A stretch of DNA of 9,712 bases. It comes from Anaerolinea sp. GTDB lineage: Bacteria; Chloroflexota; Anaerolineae; Anaerolineales; Anaerolineaceae. The DNA lies in assembly GCA_013824385.1 (NCBI GenBank), contig PNNU01000095.1, forward strand, positions 1-9,712, read 5' to 3'. Made by a program: the position numbers and the translations under genes. Of the stretch, positions 1-7,164 are shown in pieces; within the stretch, counting starts at the first letter, position 1; every line of letters starts with the position of its first letter. The notes beneath the pieces are model-generated. The model was not told where the DNA came from. It searched no databases and saw only the letters and a program-made list of their open reading frames with translations.

Positions 1-87
1 ATCCGCGTGATGCCGTTGGCTGACATGCTTGACAGGCAAATAGTAGCGCAATCGGCTACCAAAAACGACTTGTTTGCTGCGATGTAA
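1..87 (+). pseudogene. Possible C-terminal tail of an unidentified gene entering from the left
   Basis: Reading frame 1 is open from the first base to a TAA at 85-87 and encodes 28 residues, including MPLADMLDRQIVAQSATKND. Composition is GC-richer than the genes to the right, consistent with an older neighbouring gene or the broken end of one. No domain can be recognised in so few residues. An open frame of this length also occurs by chance, so this is a weak call. Confidence 0.25.
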
Positions 88-158
88 AAAAACAACTGGA
101 ATAAGCGTACCCCATCCAGCCATGAACTTTCTCATCACCGGCGCGGGGCGAAAAGCGC

Positions 159-187
159 TTGCCCGCAGGATGGATTTGTTGTATAGT
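159..187 (+). promoter_or_regulatory. Predicted sigma70-type promoter of the deformylase-like gene and its operon
   Basis: A TTGCCC box (159-164) and a TATAGT box (182-187) are separated by 17 bases. Transcription would start near 194 and give a leader of about 136 bases before the ATG at 330. The arrangement matches the promoter of the second deformylase gene (6461-6489): the same spacer length, and a shared 12-base block ATTTGTTGTATA (174-185 here) covering the end of the spacer and part of the -10. It also argues against a longer protein starting at the in-frame ATG at 159, which lies upstream of the predicted transcript start. Confidence 0.5.
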
Positions 188-196
188 ATGGCAGGG

Positions 197-213
197 TGAA
201 CAAAACGCCCCAT
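197..213 (+). promoter_or_regulatory. Upstream box shared with the second deformylase gene (copy 1)
   Basis: TGAACAAAACGCCCCAT is nearly repeated at 6422-6439 upstream of the second deformylase gene, with one extra C there. In this copy the box lies just downstream of the predicted transcription start; in the other it lies upstream of the -35 box. Because the order relative to the promoter is swapped, a shared regulator site fits better than simple duplication of one upstream region. The binding partner is unknown. Confidence 0.4.
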
Positions 214-329
214 TGATAGCCACTTTAGAAAGGCTGTATCCGCATAACATCCCGAATTGGAATGTTGTACAGTCCGTCCATAATATTATCGGGGCTACCT
301 ACTGTTTAGGTTCACAAGGAGACAATCGA

Positions 330-908
330 ATGACAACGTTCTTTCTTGTCCAGTTCAATCCATACTTCTTCTCAAAGGCGCCTAACATAGTATTACGTCA
401 AAAAAGTGTTAAAGTCAGAACTTTTGATGAAACGGTTACACAGCTTGGAAATGGTATATTAAAATTATTAGATGATTTAGGTTATGGGATAGGATTAGGC
501 GCGCCACAAGTTGGGGTGCTTCAGCGTGTAATAGTTCTTAATGTCACTTCTCCTCGAAGTCGTTATAGCATAAAACCCAAAAAGCCAGAAGAAGAAGCAT
601 CATTTCAGCCAGTAAGAGCGGTCTTCGTAAATCCTGAAATAACCTATCGTTCATCAGAAACTGAACTGGATTACGAGGGCTCCCTGAGTCTTCCCGGATT
701 TGCAGGGTTAGTCAAGAGAGCGGTTCATGTGGAGATCCAGGCTCAAGATATGAATGGGAATCGATTATCATTTATTGCCAAGGATTTAGTTGCCCGAGTG
801 ATCCAACACGAGATGGATTATTTAGAAGGAATACTCTATACTGATAGAATGCCTCAAGGTGAAGAATTAGTCGGATTAGAGGATCTCAATAGCCAAAGAG
901 TGAAGTGA
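330..908 (+). CDS. Peptide-deformylase-like protein with altered metal site (probable pseudoenzyme)
   Basis: The 192-residue product has the peptide deformylase fold signature. Deformylases remove the formyl group from N-terminal Met in the cytoplasm, using a metal held by one Cys and two His. Motif 1 is GIGLGAPQVG (53-62) and keeps the active-site Gln60. Motif 2 is EGSLSLPG (116-123), with Ser118 where the metal-binding Cys belongs. Motif 3 is HEMDY (160-164), which keeps the first His and catalytic Glu161 but has Tyr164 in place of the second His. Two of three metal ligands are therefore changed. An insertion of about 20 Lys/Glu/Pro-rich residues (around 75-95) is absent from the second deformylase here. 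The start at 330 has AAGGAG 8 bases upstream; the in-frame ATG at 159 precedes the promoter and adds residues unlike the family. Binding of formylated peptides without cleavage is plausible; altered catalysis cannot be excluded. Confidence 0.85.
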   Translation: MTTFFLVQFNPYFFSKAPNIVLRQKSVKVRTFDETVTQLGNGILKLLDDLGYGIGLGAPQVGVLQRVIVLNVTSPRSRYSIKPKKPEEEASFQPVRAVFVNPEITYRSSETELDYEGSLSLPGFAGLVKRAVHVEIQAQDMNGNRLSFIAKDLVARVIQHEMDYLEGILYTDRMPQGEELVGLEDLNSQRVK

Positions 909-986
909 ATGTATATATTCCCAGTTACACTTCTCAATTTGTCTATTTATACCTGATCACGAATTTTTGACATAGGAGATGAAGAA

Positions 987-3548
987 ATGAGCAGAACATT
1001 ACTTCGGGTTAATCCTTATGATTTCCTGCATCCAGTAACAGATCCAAAGTTGTTTGCTGGGAGGGAAATGGAAAGCAGGGATGTCACTTATTATTTAAAC
1101 ATGGTTAGATCACCAAAATGCCGATCATACAACATAGCCATCATAGGCGAACGTTCGATAGGTAAGACGAGCTTCCTCTACAAGATTGAGGATATTGCTA
1201 AAAAGGAAGGGCTATTACCTGTGAGATTTGTCCTCACTCAGGAACTAGTAAAAAACAGTCTCGAATTCTTTAAGCATCTATTTGATGCAATTTTAGAGAT
1301 GGGCCATGAGCGAGGCATGTATAATGGTCGGACAGCATCTATTTACCAAGCATACAAGTATGCGACAGCGCAGTTAAAAGTAGACACTGAAAATTATGGA
1401 TACCCTTCTCTTCCTTTCAATGTGGTTCGGTCTTACATTGGGCACAAACTCCAAAAGGTAACAGAACTATCCATTTCTCAAGCGGACTTAAAACATGACC
1501 TACTGGAGATTCAGCGTGAAGCAAAGAGCAATAATATTCCAGGCATTGTACTTATGATTGATGAAGCCAATTTATTTACTCATAATAATGACTTGTTGCA
1601 GGCTTTAAGAAATATTTTCGAGGAACCGGAACTAACCGTAAGTGCACTCCTTGCCGGAACACCCGAAATGTTCAAAATGCTCTCGAGCACTTACTCGCCA
1701 ATCCTTCGCCAATTTATAAATGTCTATATTACCGGGTTCAATCGTCAAGATACAGAAGATTGTATTCTGCGCCCCCTGGATGAGAATGAACGATTATATT
1801 TCGACCGTACTTGTGTGGATGAAATTCATCGTCTCACGGGAGGGAATCCTTATGAGGTGCAACTAATCTGCCATTTCATGTACCGTTACTGGGAAGATCA
1901 TCATCTTCCTAAGATTATTCTCAACCATCAGATAATCGACCATGTTCTGGATCAATTGGAAGAACAAAGGCGGTCAAAAAGTACCCATATTGCCGAGATT
2001 AAATCTTTTCCCCCTTCGATGCTCAATGATTTAAAACTAATAATACCGTTTGAGGGGTGGACGACCGAAGAAATAGCCAAATATCACTTAATATCTGAGG
2101 GCTTGGAGGCGGATAATAAAGCGGATCCTGAAAAGAAAGTAGAGCTCGCTAAAAAGAAGGTGATATCAATTGTTGAGGCTATGCGCGGGAAGCGATTAAT
2201 TGATGTTGAAAATGGCAGATTGTTTTTCACGGGCGATAGATTCGAGAAGTTGTATTTGAAATATTTTGCAGAAGCGCAAGGAATAGAATGGGGACAAATT
2301 ACACAGCCATTTGATCTCTCAGTAATGCAAAATATAAATATGGTAGTTGAAGAAACTAAGTTGCGAAGGGGATTTATGCGTAAACTAACGCCCACGGAGA
2401 AAGGAATTTCCGTCAAGGAATATGTTAATAGATGGAAAAAGGATTTAGAAGACGGTATACTGATCGTTGAAGAACAACAAACCGAATTGTTCGTTGTTGA
2501 AAAACACGGATTAGTAAAGAGCTTTGTTTATAGCTTGAGAAGACCGGAATTTTTCCGCCAACTTCTTGCTGATCGCAACCAAACCAAAAAATTACTTGCT
2601 GTAAAATACCAGTTCGATCAGACTGCTGGAGGCAATACTTATCTCGATATATATATACCTGGTCGACACATTAGTACGGATAAGGCTAAGCAAATTATGT
2701 TAAATGCCCTTATGAATCGTAGGAGAACATTAGAAATCCTTGGTTGTAGTGTGGACGAGGTTGAGTCTTTTGAAATAAAAATTGAATCCTTGGAAAGAAT
2801 AGCAGATCACGCCAGTCGAATGTCCAATGATAGTCTTATTCGAGAAATTCAACTGGCATATATAACCCTAGGGAGAGACGTCTTTGCTGACGATGATGTT
2901 GATAGATCGATAGAATTATTCACGACCGCCGTCAATATGAAAGTTAAAGGTGCAGATCCTCTTTATCTTGGTATAGCTTACAACAACCTTGGTTTTGTAT
3001 CAGTCGTAAAGGAAAGATATGAGGATGCATTTCACTATTGGGCTACTGCTCTGGCTTTGTATCCGCCAGCATTTGGCAAATTAGCGATGACCTATCAAGA
3101 TATGTCGTATGTCCATATAAAGCTAAAACATTGGACAGAAGCACTTAAAGCATGCCGGGATGCAATAGAGGCTGATCAAGGAAAGGATACTCAAGTAGGT
3201 TGGCTGTGGGTTAAGTTTTGCCCAACCAAATATGAAACTCCAAAGTCGTGGAAATGGGAATTGCAAGTCAAACCTCGAGTGATAACCTGCTCATATCTAA
3301 ACATGGTAACTATAAACAGTGAGAATCAGGATTTCGACGCAGCAAAGAATTGCCTAGATAAAGCAATGCATCTGTCGCCAGATCATAGTTGTGTGCATCG
3401 CGCAAAAGGTTGGTTAGATTTAAGATTAAATGATTGGAAAAATGCTTTGAGCTCGTTTGAGAAAGCAGCGAGTCTAGATCCGAAAAATCCAATCATAGAA
3501 GAAGAGATTGAGATTGCAGCGAGGCTATTACATGAGAAATTACTTTAG
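987..3548 (+). CDS. Large P-loop NTPase (AAA/STAND-like) with winged helix and C-terminal TPR repeats
   Basis: This 853-residue protein probably acts as an NTP-driven sensor or scaffold in the cytoplasm. It opens with an NPYDFLHPVTDPKLFAGRE segment (9-27), typical of AAA_16/STAND-like ATPases. Walker A is GERSIGKT (54-61), Walker B is VLMIDEAN (188-195), LAGTPE (222-227) resembles sensor 1, and GGNPYEVQLICH (285-296) resembles a sensor 2 helix. A winged-helix-like segment follows (about 345-430), then a region of about 180 residues I cannot assign. At least four TPR-like repeats lie near 663-697, 699-735, 770-802 and 803-836, with a Trp/Lys-rich insert (about 736-768) between the second and third. 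AGGAG lies 8 bases before the ATG. It starts 78 bases after the deformylase-like gene and its end overlaps the next gene. TPRs usually bind protein partners, so target recognition there is an inference. Confidence 0.9.
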   Translation: MSRTLLRVNPYDFLHPVTDPKLFAGREMESRDVTYYLNMVRSPKCRSYNIAIIGERSIGKTSFLYKIEDIAKKEGLLPVRFVLTQELVKNSLEFFKHLFDAILEMGHERGMYNGRTASIYQAYKYATAQLKVDTENYGYPSLPFNVVRSYIGHKLQKVTELSISQADLKHDLLEIQREAKSNNIPGIVLMIDEANLFTHNNDLLQALRNIFEEPELTVSALLAGTPEMFKMLSSTYSPILRQFINVYITGFNRQDTEDCILRPLDENERLYFDRTCVDEIHRLTGGNPYEVQLICHFMYRYWEDHHLPKIILNHQIIDHVLDQLEEQRRSKSTHIAEIKSFPPSMLNDLKLIIPFEGWTTEEIAKYHLISEGLEADNKADPEKKVELAKKKVISIVEAMRGKRLIDVENGRLFFTGDRFEKLYLKYFAEAQGIEWGQITQPFDLSVMQNINMVVEETKLRRGFMRKLTPTEKGISVKEYVNRWKKDLEDGILIVEEQQTELFVVEKHGLVKSFVYSLRRPEFFRQLLADRNQTKKLLAVKYQFDQTAGGNTYLDIYIPGRHISTDKAKQIMLNALMNRRRTLEILGCSVDEVESFEIKIESLERIADHASRMSNDSLIREIQLAYITLGRDVFADDDVDRSIELFTTAVNMKVKGADPLYLGIAYNNLGFVSVVKERYEDAFHYWATALALYPPAFGKLAMTYQDMSYVHIKLKHWTEALKACRDAIEADQGKDTQVGWLWVKFCPTKYETPKSWKWELQVKPRVITCSYLNMVTINSENQDFDAAKNCLDKAMHLSPDHSCVHRAKGWLDLRLNDWKNALSSFEKAASLDPKNPIIEEEIEIAARLLHEKLL

Positions 3549-4419
3549 CAAATGGGCTGTTAGTTTCAAAATGGTAATTTGGATGATTTTGGGTTTGGTA
3601 TTACTCAACGCAAATACGGTTGCTCGCGCTGTTCACTCAACGTTTTTGGATAGACTTACCTCTACACAAGTCGAAGTCGAGGTTACAGGAGTAATTGATC
3701 ATTCCCGAATACAGGTAGGTCAAGAATTACATGTCTCAGTCACGATAAACAACCCAATGTCATTTTCGGTGACGGGATTGTCCCTAAGATTGATTGACAC
3801 GGTTGGCATCGAAGTAGTTGGATTAGACAAGGATTGGCCAAGTGAGCTTCCCGCGAACAGTTATGTAGGAAGAACATACACACTCAAACCAACAGAAGAG
3901 GGTGAGTACAACATTGCAGCCAATGTCCGATACTCACCTCATGCCATTGAAGGGCGGACAATTCTTCTTGGTAATGTTATAGTAGAACCAAAAAGCGGAG
4001 TGTTCACTAATATTCCGCGTGAGCTGTGGAACACTATTTTTACTGCTCTATGGACTGTCATATCAGCAGGTGCAGGGTTCACAGTAGCAAAATGGCAAGA
4101 GTGGGAAAAAAGAAAAATGGCCGATACTGCCTTAACCAAGGATTTATTTGAACATTTGTGGATTTGGCTGAAGCAAATAGAAGATGCGTTGAAAGAAAAT
4201 AAATATCCTGGTGAAGTCGTCTCGTTTTGGAAAAATATGCCTCAAGGTCAAACTCTGCAATATAGAAGACTAGTGAGTGCACAACCAAACTTACTCCAAC
4301 AAATCAATGAACTAGTCACTAGTATTGAATCCTCTGAGATTCACGCTTTGAAAAACTTCTCTATTCGGGCGATGGAGATTCGAAGAGATATAGAAAACCT
4401 TATAGGCAAGAATGGCTAA
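3532..4419 (+). CDS. Two-pass membrane protein with extracytoplasmic beta-sandwich-like domain
   Basis: The 295-residue product begins with a hydrophobic segment (about 12-31), either a signal anchor or a signal peptide (ARA at 31-33 could be a cleavage site). Residues about 45-155 form a beta-rich region with conserved-looking VGQELHVSVTINNP and EEGEYNIAANVRY, reminiscent of CARDB/Ig-like adhesion domains. A second membrane helix follows (168-186, IFTALWTVISAGAGFTV), then a charged helical tail (187-295) that should be cytoplasmic. I chose the ATG at 3532 because GAGG sits 7 bases upstream; an in-frame ATG at 3508 would add eight residues ahead of the hydrophobic segment. The gene overlaps the end of the NTPase gene by 17 bases, implying translational coupling. 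It could carry an envelope signal to the NTPase or nuclease-like protein, but no family was recognised. Confidence 0.8.
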   Translation: MRNYFSKWAVSFKMVIWMILGLVLLNANTVARAVHSTFLDRLTSTQVEVEVTGVIDHSRIQVGQELHVSVTINNPMSFSVTGLSLRLIDTVGIEVVGLDKDWPSELPANSYVGRTYTLKPTEEGEYNIAANVRYSPHAIEGRTILLGNVIVEPKSGVFTNIPRELWNTIFTALWTVISAGAGFTVAKWQEWEKRKMADTALTKDLFEHLWIWLKQIEDALKENKYPGEVVSFWKNMPQGQTLQYRRLVSAQPNLLQQINELVTSIESSEIHALKNFSIRAMEIRRDIENLIGKNG

Positions 4420-4422
4420 GAT

Positions 4423-4908
4423 ATGCTAAAGAGCCATATCATGAATAATATTATTAGCGAAGATCTTGGACAAATAGCCGAATGTGCCATTAGGAAACTC
4501 ATGGAGAATTTTAATAAACAAGAAGTTGACGGGTATTTTTTTGGGCAAAAAGCACTTGCTAAGTTACCGAGATTTACTGAAATCTCTCAGCTTCGTCTCC
4601 CGGGCGGTCAAGGGGAGTTTGATGCTGTGGGAAGAACCGAAAATGATAAACTCTGGATAGTAGAAGTGAAATGGCGTAAACGACGAACTGGAATTAAGGA
4701 AATAAAAAAGCAAATTCAAAGAGCAGAAAAGATTATAAAGATAGATCGCAAGAATGTGATATATTGGTTTATATCTAAGTCAGGCTTTACTATAGAAGCC
4801 AAGTCTTTTGTTCTAACCAACCAAATTCTACATACTGATGAAAGAGCTCTTTTAGAATTATTTAAATTATTAGGCGCCGATTGTACGAATCTTGTTCGTT
4901 CTTCCTAA
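4423..4908 (+). CDS. Small PD-(D/E)XK nuclease-like protein
   Basis: This 161-residue protein has the restriction-endonuclease-like core in order: a Glu in the first helix (Glu20, in GQIAECAIRKL), GEFDAVG (64-70) with Asp67, and IVEVKW (79-84) with Glu81 and Lys83. A long Lys/Arg-rich helix and a strand with FISKSGFTIEAKSF follow. The C-terminal part resembles the nuclease-like domain often fused to archaeal-type ATPases (DUF234-like), but here it stands alone. It starts 3 bases after the stop of the membrane-protein gene. The internal Met7 (ATG at 4441), with AAAGAG 7 bases upstream, is an equally plausible start. All likely catalytic residues are present, so nucleic-acid cleavage is possible; some members of this fold only bind. 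Coupling to the NTPase and membrane protein is inferred from gene order. Confidence 0.75.
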   Translation: MLKSHIMNNIISEDLGQIAECAIRKLMENFNKQEVDGYFFGQKALAKLPRFTEISQLRLPGGQGEFDAVGRTENDKLWIVEVKWRKRRTGIKEIKKQIQRAEKIIKIDRKNVIYWFISKSGFTIEAKSFVLTNQILHTDERALLELFKLLGADCTNLVRSS

Positions 4909-4981
4909 ATTCACCTGAGTGTTTTTAGGTAATAATTAATATAAGCCGGTGAGATCCATTTGATAATAAGAGGAAAGCTAT

Positions 4982-6238
4982 ATGCATACACTAAAAGTTA
5001 ATGTTGAGCGAATGAAGAAAGACTTCGAGTCTTTGTCACAAATAGGGAGTACTGGTAACGGGGGAATTAATCGACCGTCTTTAAGCGAGAATCATCTTCT
5101 AGCTCGAGAATGGTTTCGCAAAAAAGTTACAGGGGATGGTTTTGAGTTCTACATGGATAATGCCGGAAACCACTTTGCTCGGTTATTAAAAGACCCACAA
5201 GCTCCATCTTTGTTAATGGGATCACATTTGGATTCTGTACCACAAGGAGGACGTTTTGATGGCGCTCTAGGAGTTGTCGCTGCCTATGAAGCACTTCGTT
5301 CGATACGCGATAATCGAGTAGATATTCCCTTCAACATAGAAGTGGTAGATTTCACCGATGAAGAAGGCACATTGGTCGGAATGCTGGGCAGTAGAGCTTT
5401 GTCGGGAACCTTACCGCTTGAAGATCTTACTAACCCTAGAGGAGGTAGGCATCTACTAGAAGAGAGTCTAACTCGTGCTGGTCTCAACGAAAATAGCATA
5501 TTATCTGCTCGCAAAAATCCGGGAAGTTTGTTAGCTTACATTGAATTGCATATTGAGCAAGGGCCACGCATTAGAAATGCTAAAGCAGATATTGGCATTG
5601 TTACGGCTTTTGTTGGTATTCGGTCGTTCACTCTCAAATATGTTGGGAGAGCTGACCATGCTGGGACTACTCCAATGGATGCCCGTCTGGATGCTGGCCT
5701 CGGATTATCAGCATTTATGCTAGCTGCTCATAAGGAGGTTCTAGATGGTTTCCCAGATTGTGTTATTAATTTTGGGCAGGTCACCTACTCTCCCGGAGCA
5801 TATAACATTGTACCTGGGTCAGCAGAAGCAATGTTGGAATTCCGGGCTCCAAATAATAAATTATTGGATAGATTAGAAAGAGTATTACTTGACTTAGCAA
5901 AAAAAATCGGTAAGACCTATGGTCTAGATTTTACTTATCTTAGATACGGACGTTTTGCACCAACCCCGTGTTCTAAAAATATTCAAGATTTATTCGCATT
6001 GGTATGCAATGCTCTGGGCTTGCGTTATGTGCATTTAACATCTGGCGCTGGACACGATGCTATGTCATTAGCAAATATCTGTCCTGTAGGAATGATCTTT
6101 ATACCCTCTAGCGGGAGTAGTCATTCACCGACCGAATTTGCTTTATGGGACGACTGTGTAAATGGGGCAAACGCCCTTTTGAACTCAGTGATTAATTTGA
6201 AGGATATTATTGGATCGAAGGTGAATGCCCATATATAG
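4982..6238 (+). CDS. M20-family Zn amidohydrolase (N-carbamoyl-L-amino-acid hydrolase / allantoate amidohydrolase-like)
   Basis: The 418-residue length and motifs match the hydantoinase/carbamoylase branch of the M20 metallopeptidases, cytoplasmic dimers that hydrolyse N-carbamoyl amino acids or allantoate with two metal ions. HLDSVPQGGRFDG contains His82 and the bridging Asp93; DEEG contains catalytic Glu127 and metal ligand Glu128; ELHIEQG contains His190; the C-terminal SGSSHSPTEF contains His381. The lid/dimerisation motif DHAGTTPMDAR spans 225-235. All expected catalytic residues are present and there is no signal peptide. AGAGGA lies about 8 bases before the ATG. The gene starts 73 bases after the nuclease-like gene, so it may be co-transcribed. 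Some characterised relatives also accept N-formyl amino acids, which would link it to the flanking deformylase genes; the true substrate cannot be read from sequence. Catabolic cargo of the island is the alternative. Confidence 0.88.
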   Translation: MHTLKVNVERMKKDFESLSQIGSTGNGGINRPSLSENHLLAREWFRKKVTGDGFEFYMDNAGNHFARLLKDPQAPSLLMGSHLDSVPQGGRFDGALGVVAAYEALRSIRDNRVDIPFNIEVVDFTDEEGTLVGMLGSRALSGTLPLEDLTNPRGGRHLLEESLTRAGLNENSILSARKNPGSLLAYIELHIEQGPRIRNAKADIGIVTAFVGIRSFTLKYVGRADHAGTTPMDARLDAGLGLSAFMLAAHKEVLDGFPDCVINFGQVTYSPGAYNIVPGSAEAMLEFRAPNNKLLDRLERVLLDLAKKIGKTYGLDFTYLRYGRFAPTPCSKNIQDLFALVCNALGLRYVHLTSGAGHDAMSLANICPVGMIFIPSSGSSHSPTEFALWDDCVNGANALLNSVINLKDIIGSKVNAHI

Positions 6239-6306
6239 GGCTTCAAACATTTGCTATCCGCTATGTTTGGTGCTGAAAATGCTTTCCAATACCCCTACAT
6301 TGACTA

Positions 6307-6330
6307 ATTGTATTGCTACAGCAGTACAAT
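6307..6330. promoter_or_regulatory. Imperfect 24-base palindrome between the amidohydrolase and deformylase genes
   Basis: The two arms ATTGTA-t-TGCT and AGCA-g-TACAAT flank a 2-base centre, so 10 of 11 positions pair. The right arm coincides with a possible -10 box (TACAAT, 6325-6330) that lies 19 bases from a TTGACT box (6300-6305). Long 19-base spacers with a dyad are typical of promoters under MerR-type control, but the centre is shifted and no such regulator is present here. It is more safely called an operator-like palindrome. A second, shorter inverted repeat (CAAACAT/ATGTTTG) lies at 6244-6269; it lacks a T-tract, so it is not an obvious terminator. Confidence 0.4.
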
Positions 6331-6421
6331 GTGATAAATAATGGTTTTGCGTTTTGTTTTCATCAATGTGAGGCCATTAGGAATCGACGTAATACCTGCC
6401 AGCTAATAAAATTCCAGCCCT

Positions 6422-6439
6422 TGAACCAAAACGCCCCAT
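6422..6439 (+). promoter_or_regulatory. Upstream box shared with the first deformylase-like gene (copy 2)
   Basis: TGAACCAAAACGCCCCAT matches 197-213 except for one added C. Here it lies about 20 bases upstream of the predicted -35 box of the second deformylase gene, a position where an activator would bind; in copy 1 it lies downstream of the start. See the copy 1 entry. Confidence 0.4.
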
Positions 6440-6460
6440 AATTGAAGGCAAAAACGGAAA

Positions 6461-6489
6461 TTCCCCAGAACGTTAATTTGTTGTATAAT
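6461..6489 (+). promoter_or_regulatory. Predicted promoter of the second deformylase gene
   Basis: TTCCCC (6461-6466) and a perfect TATAAT (6484-6489) are separated by 17 bases, giving a transcript start near 6496 and a leader of about 26 bases. The -35 box is poor, suggesting need for an activator. ATTTGTTGTATA (6476-6487) is identical to the block in the promoter of the first deformylase-like gene and lies at the same register. Confidence 0.55.
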
Positions 6490-6521
6490 TTCAACACTAA
6501 TCTGGATGAGGAGGTAAGGTC

Positions 6522-7088
6522 ATGTTTTCCAAGCTTAGTATTGTAACAACAACTCCTGTTTATGCACATTTGAGCGCAACCTCACTACGAAAAAAATCTA
6601 AGCCAATCGATATAGAATCATTCGATTCTGATTTACTTAAAAAGATAATTTTAGATATGTATAACTTGTTGTATGAAGCCGGAGGCGTTGGTATTGCTGC
6701 TCCTCAGGTTGGGTTAAATTTGCAGATTGTCGCAATCGATGAATCCCGCGGAAAAGAAGTGGAACCTCTTGTGCTCATAAACCCCAAAATAACTTATTAT
6801 GGCAGTGAATTGGTAGAAGATCGAGAAGGTTGTTTGAGCTTACCAGGGTACGCAGGCCTTGTAGAACGGTCAAAGCAAATAAAAGTATCTTACTGGAATC
6901 AGCATCTAGAATCGGTAGAAATGCCTGCAGAGGATTATCTAGCCAGAGTTATTCAACATGAAGTGGACCACCTCAGAGGAGTTTTATATATTGATCATAT
7001 CAAATACCCTGATAAGCTAATGGCCGTGGATCAAGTAACACTTAGCCAAGAAGCTATGGCAAAGTTGTATAACACTACTGCAATGTAA
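6522..7088 (+). CDS. def: Peptide deformylase with intact catalytic site
   Basis: The 188-residue product should remove the N-formyl group from nascent proteins in the cytoplasm. All family motifs are intact: GVGIAAPQVG (55-64, Gln62), EGCLSLPG (102-109, metal ligand Cys104) and QHEVDHLRG (145-153, His146, catalytic Glu147, His150). Length and N-terminal KLSIVTTTPVYAH...LRKKSKPI fit the family. A strong AGGAGG at 6509-6514 lies 7 bases before the ATG. It has its own promoter 283 bases beyond the amidohydrolase gene and shares upstream boxes with the degenerate deformylase-like gene. Most bacteria carry a housekeeping def beside fmt; fmt is not seen here, so this is probably an accessory copy. 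It might protect against deformylase inhibitors, or supply the activity the first copy lacks; both are inference. Confidence 0.92.
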   Translation: MFSKLSIVTTTPVYAHLSATSLRKKSKPIDIESFDSDLLKKIILDMYNLLYEAGGVGIAAPQVGLNLQIVAIDESRGKEVEPLVLINPKITYYGSELVEDREGCLSLPGYAGLVERSKQIKVSYWNQHLESVEMPAEDYLARVIQHEVDHLRGVLYIDHIKYPDKLMAVDQVTLSQEAMAKLYNTTAM

Positions 7089-7164
7089 GCTCTAGGAACA
7101 TTGGATGCAAAATACCTTAGAAATGATAGCAACTATAGCTAGATGGTATTCCCAACACTTATGA

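Noticed and set aside
122..199. Short frame starting MNFLITGAGRKALARR, resembling the start of an NAD-binding domain
   Set aside because: Only 25 residues before a stop, no ribosome binding site, and it overlaps the predicted promoter. The likeness is too short to call.
159..329. N-terminal extension of the deformylase-like gene from an upstream in-frame ATG
   Set aside because: The predicted promoter lies at 159-187, so that ATG precedes the transcript start. The extra 57 residues do not resemble deformylase, and the ATG at 330 has a good ribosome binding site.
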